A DNA stretch of 10,127 nucleotides from Halanaerobiales bacterium (GCA_023128035.1 JAGMES010000154.1:1-10127), one strand, 5' to 3'. Shown: positions 1 through 7,212, numbered from the stretch's first letter. Notes: a model not told the origin generated them from the sequence alone. Translations and numbers: made by a program.

Positions 1-32
1 GTTTGTCTATGTTTTAAGTGGCAGAGAGTTAT

Positions 33-980
33 ATGAACAATAAAAAAATTTTACCTATCATTGCAATTGTCGCAACTGTTATCCTATGGGGCATATCGTT
101 TATCAGCATAAAGGTATCCTTAGAGGTTCTGCCTCCAATGACTCTAGCTTTATTAAGATTTATAATTGCATCAATTTTATTGGTGCTAGTCCGCGTATTT
201 ATGAGTTTTAAACTTAAAAAAACAAATCAAAGAATAAATAAAAAAGATATTCCGTTGATGGCTTTAACTGGATTTATAGGTGTGACATTATACTTTTTCT
301 TTGAAAACTATGGGATTAAGTTGACTACTGCTTCAGCGGCATCGATTATCATTGCTACTATTCCAATTTTTTCATTAATAGCTGAAGCAATTGTTTTTAA
401 AAGTAAGTTAACTACAAAAAAAATAATTGGCGTTATAGTTTCTATGATTGGAGTTTGTTTTATAATTGGAGGAAATTTAACAAAATTATTTTCATCAAAC
501 AATGGCAAAGGATATGTCATGATGTTTGCTGCAGTTTTGTCATGGGTAATTTATTCATTAGTTACGAAACCGTTGTTTAAAAAATATTCTCAATTGACGA
601 TTGTATTCTATCAAACAATTTATGGTACTATTTTATTAATTCCTTTCGTCATATTTGAAACTACAAATTGGAATTTATTAAATCATACTATTGTTTTAAA
701 TGTAGTTTATCTGGGTGTTTTTTGTTCTGCGGTAGGTTATTATCTTTATGTATATTCGTTGGATCATTTAGGAATATCTACATCATCTTTATATTTAAAT
801 CTGATTCCGTTAATAGCAATCATAAGCAGTTATTTTATTCTGGGAGAAATGATAAGTTTAAACCAGATTTTGGGTGGGATATTAGTTATAGTTTCGGTTT
901 ATCTTGTGACGTGGGAGGGGAAAATGGATACGGGTAGAGTGGTTAAACAAGGCTTAGTAGAGGAAATTTATGAAAAATAA
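33..980 (+). CDS. EamA/DMT-family membrane transporter
   Basis: This is a drug/metabolite-transporter superfamily permease (EamA type), an integral membrane protein that in this family exports or imports small metabolites; the substrate cannot be read from the sequence. From the ATG at 33 the protein is 315 residues, the usual length. It is almost entirely hydrophobic, with about ten predicted membrane helices in two repeats: the first EamA half begins with the typical WGISFISIKVSLEVLPP stretch near residues 15-31, and the second half starts after the short hydrophilic NLTKLFSSNNGKG segment. An in-frame GTG at 18 could add five residues, but it has no Shine-Dalgarno sequence, whereas ATG 33 is preceded by a weak AGAGAG, so 33 is preferred. 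The C-terminus (KMDTGRVVKQGLVEEIYEK) is a short cytoplasmic tail. No terminator is visible before the next gene. Family call is firm, function open. Confidence 0.88.
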   Translation: MNNKKILPIIAIVATVILWGISFISIKVSLEVLPPMTLALLRFIIASILLVLVRVFMSFKLKKTNQRINKKDIPLMALTGFIGVTLYFFFENYGIKLTTASAASIIIATIPIFSLIAEAIVFKSKLTTKKIIGVIVSMIGVCFIIGGNLTKLFSSNNGKGYVMMFAAVLSWVIYSLVTKPLFKKYSQLTIVFYQTIYGTILLIPFVIFETTNWNLLNHTIVLNVVYLGVFCSAVGYYLYVYSLDHLGISTSSLYLNLIPLIAIISSYFILGEMISLNQILGGILVIVSVYLVTWEGKMDTGRVVKQGLVEEIYEK

Positions 981-1175
981 AGGTTTCTTTATCGTTTTTG
1001 TTGAGCGCCATTTGTGAATTTTATTTTGTGGCATAAATATAATAAAACTAGAGTTTGGAAAAGGAATAATTAAAGTAATCTAGAAAGATTATTATGAAGA
1101 TGTATGTATAACTTGCTAAAATGTGTGTGATAATAAATTTTAGTTATGTGTATTTGTTGATAAAGGAGGAATATT
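981..1175 (+). promoter_or_regulatory. Leader region of the ATPase-nuclease pair, with strong RBS
   Basis: This AT-rich gap separates the transporter from the ATPase gene. A strong ribosome binding site, AAAGGAGGA at 1162-1170, sits 5 nt before the ATG at 1176. Promoter signals are weak: a TATAAT at 1038-1043 lacks a well-placed -35, and an extended -10-like TGTGATAAT lies at 1126-1134 with a poor -35. No intrinsic terminator for the upstream gene is seen, so read-through from the transporter is possible. Confidence 0.4.
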
Positions 1176-2519
1176 ATGGAGCTTAAGTGTAAAAATATAG
1201 GAATGATTAGTGAAGCTAATATAAAAATAGATGGATTGACGCTTATAGCGGGTGAAAATGACACTGGGAAAAGTACTTTAAGCAAACTTCTGTATACAAT
1301 AATTAAGTCTTCTGATAAATCTGATACTTCTCAATTATTTATTCAACGTCAAAGAAGTCAAATTCAAAAGTTAATAGATGAAATTTATTTTTTTACTCGG
1401 TCAAATGTGGAAGAGGCAGATACAGAAAACATAACTATTTTTAGATTTTTATTAGAGAACCAATTAAAAGAAAATATAAATGAATATTTAGGATTTTCCG
1501 AAAAAGATAAGTATTTACTAGAAAATTTATTTAAAAAAGATTTAAAACATATATTTAAAAAAGCAAAATTTAATCTTACAATATTAAATGAAAAATTTTA
1601 TGATGATATAATAAGCAAGATAGTTGACATTAGTATAGAAGAAATAGATACTACTAAAATATGTGAGTATAAATTTTTAAAATATATAAATTCATTATTT
1701 GATGGTGATATAAATAATAAATTTACTGAAAATAATAGTAATATTTTATTAAGAGAAGGAAACACAGATATATTAAAAATTACTATAGAAAATAATAAGC
1801 CTATAGAATTTTTTCTTTTGGATGAATTATATATAAAGGATGCAACTTTTATAGAATCACCTATTGTTTTACAAATGTCTGAAGTGATTTACGATGCAAG
1901 AACTAGTTTGGATTTAAACGAAGAATTTAGTTTTATAATAGATAAACCTTTTATTAATATTCAAATGAAAGATTTAGTAACTAAATTAAGACAACCAAAT
2001 ATTCCTGATTATTCAGAAAGTGAATCTGAATCTATATCTCAAATAATTAATGGTAATATGTACTATGATGAAAAAGAAAATTCTTTTCGATTTAAAAAAA
2101 ATGGAGAGAGTTTTAACGCAATTAATATTGCTTCAGGAATTAAGGCATTTGGTATATTACAAATGCTTTTACAAAAAGGATTTGTAAAAGAAAGAATAGT
2201 GTTAATTTTAGATGAGCCAGAAGTTAATATGCATCCTAAATGGCAAATTCAATATGCAAAACTTCTTGTATATCTTGTAGAACAATTAAACGTAAAAGTT
2301 TTAATAACTTCACATAGCCCATATTTTATTGAAGCTATTAAAGTATATAGTGATAAAAGTAGTGAAGTTGCAAAAAATACATATTTCTATTTATCAGAAA
2401 AAAATAATGATAATGTAGTTGATATTATAGAAGTCACTGAACAATTAGAGAAAATATTTGATAAATTGACAGAACCACTTGAAAAATTGGAGAAGGATAA
2501 CTTAGGTGATCTTTTATGA
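1176..2519 (+). CDS. AAA/ABC-type ATPase (RecF/OLD-like), putative defence ATPase
   Basis: This is a 447-residue ATPase of the RecF/OLD/AAA_15-AAA_21 class. The ABC-type nucleotide-binding signals are all visible: Walker A GENDTGKS at 26-33 directly after an N-terminal β-strand pair, a signature-like NIASGIK at 317-323, Walker B ILDEPE at 344-349 followed by VNMHP, and the switch histidine in TSHSP (H380). Between Walker A and the signature is a long helical, Lys/Ile/Asn-rich insert (about residues 40-300) with no zinc-hook CxxC. There is no TOPRIM domain at the C-terminus, unlike true OLD nucleases or GajA of Gabija, so any nuclease activity would come from the partner gene. The stop overlaps the next gene's start by 4 nt (ATGA), indicating co-translation. 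ATPases of this class commonly partner nucleases in anti-phage systems such as Septu; a defence role here is inference. The ATPase call is firm. Confidence 0.9.
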   Translation: MELKCKNIGMISEANIKIDGLTLIAGENDTGKSTLSKLLYTIIKSSDKSDTSQLFIQRQRSQIQKLIDEIYFFTRSNVEEADTENITIFRFLLENQLKENINEYLGFSEKDKYLLENLFKKDLKHIFKKAKFNLTILNEKFYDDIISKIVDISIEEIDTTKICEYKFLKYINSLFDGDINNKFTENNSNILLREGNTDILKITIENNKPIEFFLLDELYIKDATFIESPIVLQMSEVIYDARTSLDLNEEFSFIIDKPFINIQMKDLVTKLRQPNIPDYSESESESISQIINGNMYYDEKENSFRFKKNGESFNAINIASGIKAFGILQMLLQKGFVKERIVLILDEPEVNMHPKWQIQYAKLLVYLVEQLNVKVLITSHSPYFIEAIKVYSDKSSEVAKNTYFYLSEKNNDNVVDIIEVTEQLEKIFDKLTEPLEKLEKDNLGDLL

Positions 2520-3067
2520 TAAAAAAAATAGAAGATTTTTTTGAGTCAGAGTTTAGTGTTTATAAAAAAACTTTGGCAGAGATAAGTCGTGACACTAAGA
2601 ATAAAGTATCCTTTATTGATATTACCGAAGGTTTGTATTTGAGTTATGATGATATTGTAGAACAGTTTTATGGTACTACTCCGTGCTCTCCTGATTTAAT
2701 TCATTTTAAAAATGGTAAAATATATTTTGTTGAATTCAAAAATGGAAAAATAGATAGGAAAAAAGATAAGGATAATTTAAAGCTAAAGGGGATAGAAGGA
2801 GGTTTAATTACTTTATATAAAATTTTATCAATGGAATATGAGGAAATTACCTTTGAAGATATAGTTAGCTTAAAAAAAGTTTTTATTATTGTTTATAATA
2901 AAGAAAAAAATGAAGATGAAAATTCAAGAACAGGGGCTATAATAACCCATTTTCATTCTTTGCCAGTTCGTTTTGGTTTAGAAATTTACAAGAATACGTT
3001 GTTTGAAAATGTTATCACAATTTCGGAAAATATTTTTGTAGAAAAAATTTTGCCCCAATTAGCTTAA
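2516..3067 (+). CDS. Putative PD-(D/E)xK nuclease partner of the ATPase
   Basis: I do not recognise this 183-residue protein as a named family, but its core matches the PD-(D/E)xK nuclease fold. P59-D60 (SPDLIHF) is followed after a β-hairpin (KNGKIYF) by E73-F-K75 (VEFKNGK), i.e. PD-x12-ExK, the standard catalytic pattern for a metal-dependent DNA-cleaving site. A downstream lysine-rich helix (about 80-105) and a hydrophobic strand FIIVYN near 122-127 fit the remaining core. The N-terminal 55 residues are acidic and mostly helical or extended. There is no signal peptide or membrane segment. Translation starts at the ATG overlapping the ATPase stop; AGGTGATC at 2504-2511 inside the ATPase gene supplies a plausible ribosome binding site. 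The tight coupling suggests the two proteins form a complex. Target and activation cue are unknown. An alternative is that the fold is inactive or acts on RNA. Confidence 0.72.
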   Translation: MIKKIEDFFESEFSVYKKTLAEISRDTKNKVSFIDITEGLYLSYDDIVEQFYGTTPCSPDLIHFKNGKIYFVEFKNGKIDRKKDKDNLKLKGIEGGLITLYKILSMEYEEITFEDIVSLKKVFIIVYNKEKNEDENSRTGAIITHFHSLPVRFGLEIYKNTLFENVITISENIFVEKILPQLA

Positions 3068-3099
3068 TTATAAAAGTAATATGATTAGATACAGGTTTC

Positions 3100-3157
3100 T
3101 CGGGATATGCGACATTCTTTGAGCAAAAAAGCGCTAAGAGAATGTCGCATATCCCGA
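3100..3157. repeat. 19-bp perfect inverted repeat forming a long hairpin
   Basis: The arms 3100-3118 and 3139-3157 are exact reverse complements (TCGGGATATGCGACATTCT and its complement). The stem can extend inward through a T-G and a T-A pair, one G/A mismatch and an AGC/GCT pairing to a loop of about 8 nt at 3125-3132. It lies 32 nt after the nuclease stop. There is no T-run directly after it, and a canonical terminator follows 18 nt later, so it is unlikely to be just a terminator. It could be a palindromic repeat element, a 3' mRNA-stabilising structure or a small structured RNA. Confidence 0.85.
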
Positions 3158-3175
3158 ATTTGTTAATACGTCAAG

Positions 3176-3209
3176 ACAAGCCTAACATTTTTAATAGGCT
3201 TGTTTTTTT
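3176..3209 (+). terminator. Rho-independent terminator after the ATPase-nuclease pair
   Basis: The 9-bp stem ACAAGCCTA (3176-3184) / TAGGCTTGT (3195-3203) has a 10-nt loop and runs into seven T residues at 3203-3209. It ends the rightward ATPase-nuclease transcript and isolates it from the comEA promoter just downstream. Confidence 0.9.
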
Positions 3210-3228
3210 ATGTTAGAACAAAAAACAC

Positions 3229-3257
3229 TTGCAACTGATCTAAAAAAGAGTTATAAT
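3229..3257 (+). promoter_or_regulatory. Sigma-A-type promoter for comEA-comEC
   Basis: TTGCAA at 3229-3234 and a perfect TATAAT at 3252-3257 are separated by exactly 17 nt, close to the housekeeping consensus. It lies directly after the terminator and 64 nt before comEA, leaving an AT-rich untranslated leader. This points to basal vegetative transcription; no ComK-box-like arrangement was recognised. Confidence 0.75.
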
Positions 3258-3320
3258 AATTAAAATGAATAAATTAACATTTATTACAATAACTTATTAT
3301 ATTATTAAAGGAGTGATACG

Positions 3321-3965
3321 ATGTATCATCAACGTAGTGAAAAATTAAAGTGGGTTGGAATAGTTATTCTTATAGGGATATTGGGCTTTGTTTTTTGGCA
3401 AAACCAGCGTACAAAAGAAGAGGAGAAGTGGGTTTATCTAACAGAAGTTATTGAGACTGATCAATCGAATCAGACTGGAGAAGATACTTCGCATAGTGAG
3501 TATAAAGATGTAAGAAAGATAGGAGTCCATGTAGCGGGAGAAGTAAAGAATCCTGGTGTTTATTTCTTGAATGAAGATTCAAGAGTAGTTGATTTGATTA
3601 TGTTAGCAGGTGGGGTAACTAAGACTGCAGATTTAAACCAGATTAATCTTGCAGAACCATTGATGGATGGTCAAAAAGTAATTGTTCCTCAGCGAATGAC
3701 AGTTGTGAGCACAACTACTAGTGGAGCAGGTATATACACATTTTCATCTAGCAGTACAACAAGTTCAAGTTCAAAGAAAATTAGTATAAACTCTGCTTCT
3801 AAAGAACAATTAGAGACAATATCTGGAGTTGGGCCAAACAAGGCAGAGGCAATCATTCGGTATCGAGAGCAGAATGGAAGATTTCGCAAGTTAGAAGATT
3901 TAAAAAAGGTTGGTGGAATAGGTGAAAAGACTTTTGAAAAGCTGAAAGATCAAATAACTCTTTGA
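3321..3965 (+). CDS. comEA: ComEA, competence DNA receptor
   Basis: ComEA is the membrane-anchored double-stranded-DNA receptor of natural transformation and hands DNA to the ComEC channel. The 214-residue protein shows the full family plan: one membrane anchor at about 11-27 (WVGIVILIGILGFVFWQ), an SLBB domain at about 67-123 (VHVAGEVKNPGVY ... LAGGV ... VIVPQ), a Ser/Thr-rich linker at about 129-151, and a C-terminal helix-hairpin-helix pair at about 153-214 with SGVGPNKAEAI (168-178) and GGIGEKTFEKL (198-208), which bind the DNA backbone. The start is supported by AAAGGAGTG at 3307-3315. comEC follows after 16 nt, so the two are co-transcribed. comEB, which sits between them in Bacillus subtilis, is absent here. 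Confidence 0.96.
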   Translation: MYHQRSEKLKWVGIVILIGILGFVFWQNQRTKEEEKWVYLTEVIETDQSNQTGEDTSHSEYKDVRKIGVHVAGEVKNPGVYFLNEDSRVVDLIMLAGGVTKTADLNQINLAEPLMDGQKVIVPQRMTVVSTTTSGAGIYTFSSSSTTSSSSKKISINSASKEQLETISGVGPNKAEAIIRYREQNGRFRKLEDLKKVGGIGEKTFEKLKDQITL

Positions 3966-3981
3966 AAAGGGAGAGATTTTT

Positions 3982-6471
3982 TTGAAGTATAGTGTACAAG
4001 AAGAACTCTGGGCCAGCTATCTTGAACAAAAAAGCATCTTCAAACATTATCCTGCTATTATTTCATTAATCCCTTTTATTTTGGGAAGTATTTTCTGGAG
4101 AGTATCCCAGGTTCAGTGGAATTGGTACAGAAGAGAATTGCTGTATTTACCTCATGGGATAATTTTTCTTATAGGTACTCTCATTATTTTTCGATCTTCT
4201 TGTTGGCGCTTTTTGTTAGTTTTACGCAAAAGGCCATATTATTTTATTTTGCTATTGCTAATATTCTTGGGTGGTTTTTATTATACAGATTATCACTGGA
4301 AAAGGACTGCTTTCCCGTTTCATTTGCCAGATAAGACTATCTTGGAAGAAACCTTCATTATGGAAGGGCAATTGCTCGGCTATGATGGAGTAGAAGAGCA
4401 AAAATGGATAGTTAAATCTGAGAGAATTGTCCTTAAAAGTTTTATTGAAATGCCAATCCCACAGATCCAAGGAAAAATACTGGTGGTATCCCCTGAAGTT
4501 TCATCAAACTCTGTGATTCAAGTTGGAGATCATTTATTATTCATGGGGAAATTACTACCTTTCTCGAAAGCAACGAATCCTGGTCAATTTGATTATCAAC
4601 GGTTTCAGCGATATTCTGGCTTTTGCTGTCAGATGATTGAAACACAAGTTTATTTTAAATTTCGTCCATCTTTTAATTTTTCGCGATGGATTGATATGGC
4701 AAAAAAGAGAGCATCAGATTTTTTTCTCACTCATATATCTGAATCCAGTTATCCACTAGTGATGGTTTTATTAACAGGAGAGAAAGATTATTTAGATGAT
4801 CTTAAGAAAAATCAGATCCAGAATTTAGGCTTAAGTCATCTATTGGCGATTTCAGGTTTACATCTAGGTTTAGTGGTTATAGGGTTAAAAAAGATCTTAC
4901 TTTGGCTAAGGGTTTCTCCAAAATATACTCCATGGATTTTAATCATTGGAATCTGGTTTGCTGTTATTTTTGTGGGTTGCCCACCATCTGCACTAAGAGT
5001 GGGAATTTACCTTACCTTGACACAGTTTGGCGGTCTTTTGCGCCAGCCAATTAAACCACTCAATCTTTTAGGAGTGACTGCATTTATTATTCTAATAATC
5101 AATCCTCTGACACTTTTTCTTGTTGGTTTCCAACTTTCCTTTTCCGTCTACCTTTCCATTTTATTACTATATCAGCCTATTTTTCATGGAGTGAGTATAT
5201 TTTTTAAGGAAACTTCATTGGTTGGTCAAAAAGTAAAGCAATCTCTCTCTCTGTCGATTGCGGCTTTTCTAGGTTCTGCCCCACTGGTTTTATTTCATTT
5301 TTTTCAACTTCCATTGCAAGGAATTCTGATTAATCTTTTGGCCGTCCCTTTGATTGGTATAATTTTAGCTTTGATTTTAATCTCTCTGATAGTGGGGCTA
5401 ATTTCTCCGTTGTTGGGGAGTTATCTTACCGTGATATTAGATTTATTGGTTTGTGTTTTTAATCAGTTAATATGTTTCTTTAATCAGAAATTTCCAGAAG
5501 TGTGGCAGCCAGGGCGTCCATTGATGCTCTGGATAGCTATCTTTTATTTAACGATTTGGGTATTATGGAGATGGTTTGAAAAACGCTCCATGCCAATTTT
5601 CTGGAAACGTAAGAAAATAGGTTTAATATATCAATATCTAACCTTGATTATTATAATTGGTGTTGGACAATTTATTACTATACCAGAGAATCAATTGGAA
5701 TGGGTATTATTAGATGTAGGACAGGGAGATGGGATGTTTATTAAGATTCCTGCTGGCCCGACTATGTTAATCGATGGCGGGGGAAAACCTGGGGTGGGAG
5801 ATAAAAATTACACTGGTGAAAATATTTTGAAACCATTTCTTCTAAGTCGAGGCATAAAAACGATAGATCTACTTTGTGTAACCCATTTTGATGCAGATCA
5901 TGTAAAAGGATTACTAACAATTCTCGAAAAATTTGATGTTAAAAGTATTTGGGCGCCTTATGGAAGTCAGGTAAACTATGCACTTGAAATGGAGAAATTA
6001 GCTCGCATGAAAGGAATACCTATATACCATCCAGTTCGAGGTCAAGTCCTCGAAATAGGTAATGGAAAAATTGAGATTCTTCATCCTGAATTTGAAGTTA
6101 ATTATGAGAATGAAAATGATCGTTCGCTTGTATTTAGACTTAAATTTCAGGGAATAAGAATTTTATTAACAGGCGATCTGGGTGAAAAGGAAGAAAAAAA
6201 ATTAGTTGATGATCAAATAGAGATTGAATCTGAATTATTAAAAGTGGGGCACCATGGTAGTAAATTTTCTACTTCACCTTCCTTTTTACAGAAGGTCAAT
6301 CCTTTCATCGCGCTGATTTCAGTAGGCAAGAATCGTTACGGACATCCAGCAGAATCAATAATTAATAGATTAAAAGCAAGCGGCTCCCAGATTTGGAGAA
6401 CAGATGAGAGTGGGGCGATACAAATTTTAATTCACGAAAAAGAGATAAGTATAAAAAAATTTCGAGAATGA
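3982..6471 (+). CDS. comEC: ComEC/Rec2, competence DNA-uptake channel
   Basis: ComEC is the polytopic membrane channel that carries single-stranded DNA into the cytoplasm during transformation. The 829-residue protein has the full architecture: N-terminal membrane helices and an OB-like DUF4131 region (about 20-230), the Competence domain with HLLAISGLHLG (H286 to H294) and the conserved CPPSALR (333-339), many further helices to about 570, and a C-terminal metallo-β-lactamase-like domain. That domain keeps DVGQGD (578-583), HFDADH (635-640), TGDL (730-733), GHHGS (756-760) and GHP with H788, so it looks catalytically intact and could degrade the non-transported strand. The start is TTG at 3982, 8 nt after an AAGGGAG that nearly abuts the comEA stop; no ATG exists near the N-terminus, and the TTG-start protein covers the expected first helix. 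Confidence 0.96.
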   Translation: MKYSVQEELWASYLEQKSIFKHYPAIISLIPFILGSIFWRVSQVQWNWYRRELLYLPHGIIFLIGTLIIFRSSCWRFLLVLRKRPYYFILLLLIFLGGFYYTDYHWKRTAFPFHLPDKTILEETFIMEGQLLGYDGVEEQKWIVKSERIVLKSFIEMPIPQIQGKILVVSPEVSSNSVIQVGDHLLFMGKLLPFSKATNPGQFDYQRFQRYSGFCCQMIETQVYFKFRPSFNFSRWIDMAKKRASDFFLTHISESSYPLVMVLLTGEKDYLDDLKKNQIQNLGLSHLLAISGLHLGLVVIGLKKILLWLRVSPKYTPWILIIGIWFAVIFVGCPPSALRVGIYLTLTQFGGLLRQPIKPLNLLGVTAFIILIINPLTLFLVGFQLSFSVYLSILLLYQPIFHGVSIFFKETSLVGQKVKQSLSLSIAAFLGSAPLVLFHFFQLPLQGILINLLAVPLIGIILALILISLIVGLISPLLGSYLTVILDLLVCVFNQLICFFNQKFPEVWQPGRPLMLWIAIFYLTIWVLWRWFEKRSMPIFWKRKKIGLIYQYLTLIIIIGVGQFITIPENQLEWVLLDVGQGDGMFIKIPAGPTMLIDGGGKPGVGDKNYTGENILKPFLLSRGIKTIDLLCVTHFDADHVKGLLTILEKFDVKSIWAPYGSQVNYALEMEKLARMKGIPIYHPVRGQVLEIGNGKIEILHPEFEVNYENENDRSLVFRLKFQGIRILLTGDLGEKEEKKLVDDQIEIESELLKVGHHGSKFSTSPSFLQKVNPFIALISVGKNRYGHPAESIINRLKASGSQIWRTDESGAIQILIHEKEISIKKFRE

Positions 6472-6578
6472 TGTATAAAACACAAATATTCTTAACATAA
6501 TAATCTTGATGAGAAGAAAGAGGAAAAATGTGTTAAGGCTTTGCCAGATGTTTTAATCTGGAAGGGGAGAAAGGGCAT

Positions 6579-6609
6579 AAAAAGAGCGGATATAGAATCC
6601 GCTCTTTTT
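6579..6609. terminator. Bidirectional intrinsic terminator between comEC and the spore-protein genes
   Basis: The 13-bp perfect stem AAAAAGAGCGGAT (6579-6591) / ATCCGCTCTTTTT (6597-6609) has a 5-nt loop. Its own A and T tracts give a T-run on either strand, so it can end comEC transcripts rightward and the spore-protein transcript leftward. The preceding gap 6472-6578 also holds two minor inverted repeats (6491-6497 with 6531-6537; 6544-6549 with 6556-6561) and no credible gene. Confidence 0.9.
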
Positions 6610-6645
6610 ATGGAACTCAAGCTCTATTCGGCTACTAGCTACTCT

Positions 6646-6867
6646 CTACTGATTGGTACCTCCGGCTATTTGGTTTTCATAAGCTTCTACCATTTTACGA
6701 ACCATGTGACCGCCAATGGCGCCAGTATCACGAGTAGTCATTTCTCCCCAGTAACCACTTTGAGGAGTTTGAATTCCTAATTCTTGAGCTACTTCATATT
6801 TAAACTGCTCCATCGCTCTAGCTGCTAATGGGTTTACAAGCGTATTAGATTTTTGACCACCTGCCAT
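6646..6867 (-). CDS. α/β-type small acid-soluble spore protein (copy 1)
   Basis: α/β-type SASPs coat DNA in the dormant spore core and protect it from UV, heat and oxidative damage; Gpr protease degrades them at germination. The 73-residue product has both hallmarks: the Gpr-site-like segment KYEVAQELGI (23-32, cleavage expected after E25 by analogy with the family) and the DNA-binding RDTGAIGGHMVRKMVE (46-61). The start is the ATG at 6867, because an in-frame GTG nine bases upstream lies inside the GGAGGTG ribosome binding site. It is a tandem copy of the gene at 6921-7151, differing at residue 17 (R for K) and after N65, where it ends QIAGGTNQ. No separate sigma-G promoter was seen in the 53-nt gap, so it is probably co-transcribed with copy 2. 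The exact ssp name cannot be assigned. Confidence 0.96.
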   Translation of the reverse strand: MAGGQKSNTLVNPLAARAMEQFKYEVAQELGIQTPQSGYWGEMTTRDTGAIGGHMVRKMVEAYENQIAGGTNQ

Positions 6868-6873
6868 TTGGTC

Positions 6874-6880
6874 CACCTCC
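6874..6880 (-). promoter_or_regulatory. Ribosome binding site deciding the start of spore protein copy 1
   Basis: On the minus strand this reads GGAGGTG, 6 nt before the ATG at 6867. Its last three bases form the in-frame GTG that an automated caller could take as the start; the ATG is the real one. Confidence 0.85.
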
Positions 6881-6920
6881 GTTTAGAGTTTTAGTTTCCT
6901 TTCATTTGAGTGATCTATGA

Positions 6921-7151
6921 TTATTGACCACCCATACCGCCACCACCTGATAGTTTGTTTTCGTAAGCTTCAACCATCTTACGAACCATGTGACCACCGA
7001 TTGCTCCAGTGTCACGAGTAGTCATTTCGCCCCAGTAACCACTTTGAGGAGTTTGAATCCCTAACTCTTGCGCTACTTCATACTTAAATTGTTCCATAGC
7101 TTTTGCTGCTAATGGATTAACGAGAGTGTTGGATTTTTGACCACCTGCCAT
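6921..7151 (-). CDS. α/β-type small acid-soluble spore protein (copy 2, promoter-proximal)
   Basis: This 76-residue protein is the promoter-proximal member of the pair and has the same DNA-coating role in the spore core. Residues 1-65 match copy 1 except K17, including KYEVAQELGI (23-32) and RDTGAIGGHMVRKMVE (46-61). The C-terminal tail differs: KLSGGGGMGGQ, a glycine-rich flexible end. The ATG at 7151 is preceded at 6 nt by AAAGGAGGTG; the in-frame GTG at 7160 lies within that site and is not the start. The two copies differ at many third-codon positions while the protein is held nearly constant, so the duplication is not recent, or has long been under purifying selection. The sigma-G promoter at 7183-7212 places expression in the developing forespore. 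Confidence 0.96.
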   Translation of the reverse strand: MAGGQKSNTLVNPLAAKAMEQFKYEVAQELGIQTPQSGYWGEMTTRDTGAIGGHMVRKMVEAYENKLSGGGGMGGQ

Positions 7152-7157
7152 TTTAGT

Positions 7158-7167
7158 CACCTCCTTT
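7158..7167 (-). promoter_or_regulatory. Ribosome binding site deciding the start of spore protein copy 2
   Basis: On the minus strand this reads AAAGGAGGTG, a ten-base match to the anti-Shine-Dalgarno sequence, 6 nt before the ATG at 7151. Such strength fits the very high synthesis of α/β SASPs in the forespore. Confidence 0.88.
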
Positions 7168-7182
7168 CGTTTGGTGTAATTC

Positions 7183-7212
7183 TAGTATGTGAAGGATTTC
7201 TATTCTGTATTC
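7183..7212 (-). promoter_or_regulatory. Sigma-G (forespore) promoter of the spore-protein pair
   Basis: Read on the minus strand, GAATA (-35, plus positions 7208-7212) and CATACTA (-10, plus positions 7183-7189) are separated by 18 nt. This meets the Bacillus sigma-G consensus GHATR-N17/18-CATNHTA at every specified position. It lies 31 nt upstream of the spore-protein start and explains forespore-specific expression. Confidence 0.82.

Noticed and set aside
18..32. GTG at 18 as the transporter start.
   Set aside because: No ribosome binding site precedes it; ATG 33 has at least a weak one and gives the usual N-terminus.
1176..2519. Single-protein OLD nuclease or Gabija GajA.
   Set aside because: The protein ends about 65 residues after the switch histidine, leaving no room for a TOPRIM domain, and the partner is not a UvrD-type helicase.
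1176..3157. Retron-like reading: ATPase and nuclease genes plus a structured hairpin as msr-msd.
   Set aside because: There is no reverse transcriptase gene anywhere in the window, and the hairpin lies downstream of the proteins.
3689..4047. Leftward reading frames overlapping comEA and the start of comEC.
   Set aside because: They are antisense to well-supported genes and lack start signals or recognisable domains.
6541..6780. Rightward reading frame across the terminator and spore-protein copy 1.
   Set aside because: It runs through the bidirectional terminator and is antisense to a certain SASP gene.
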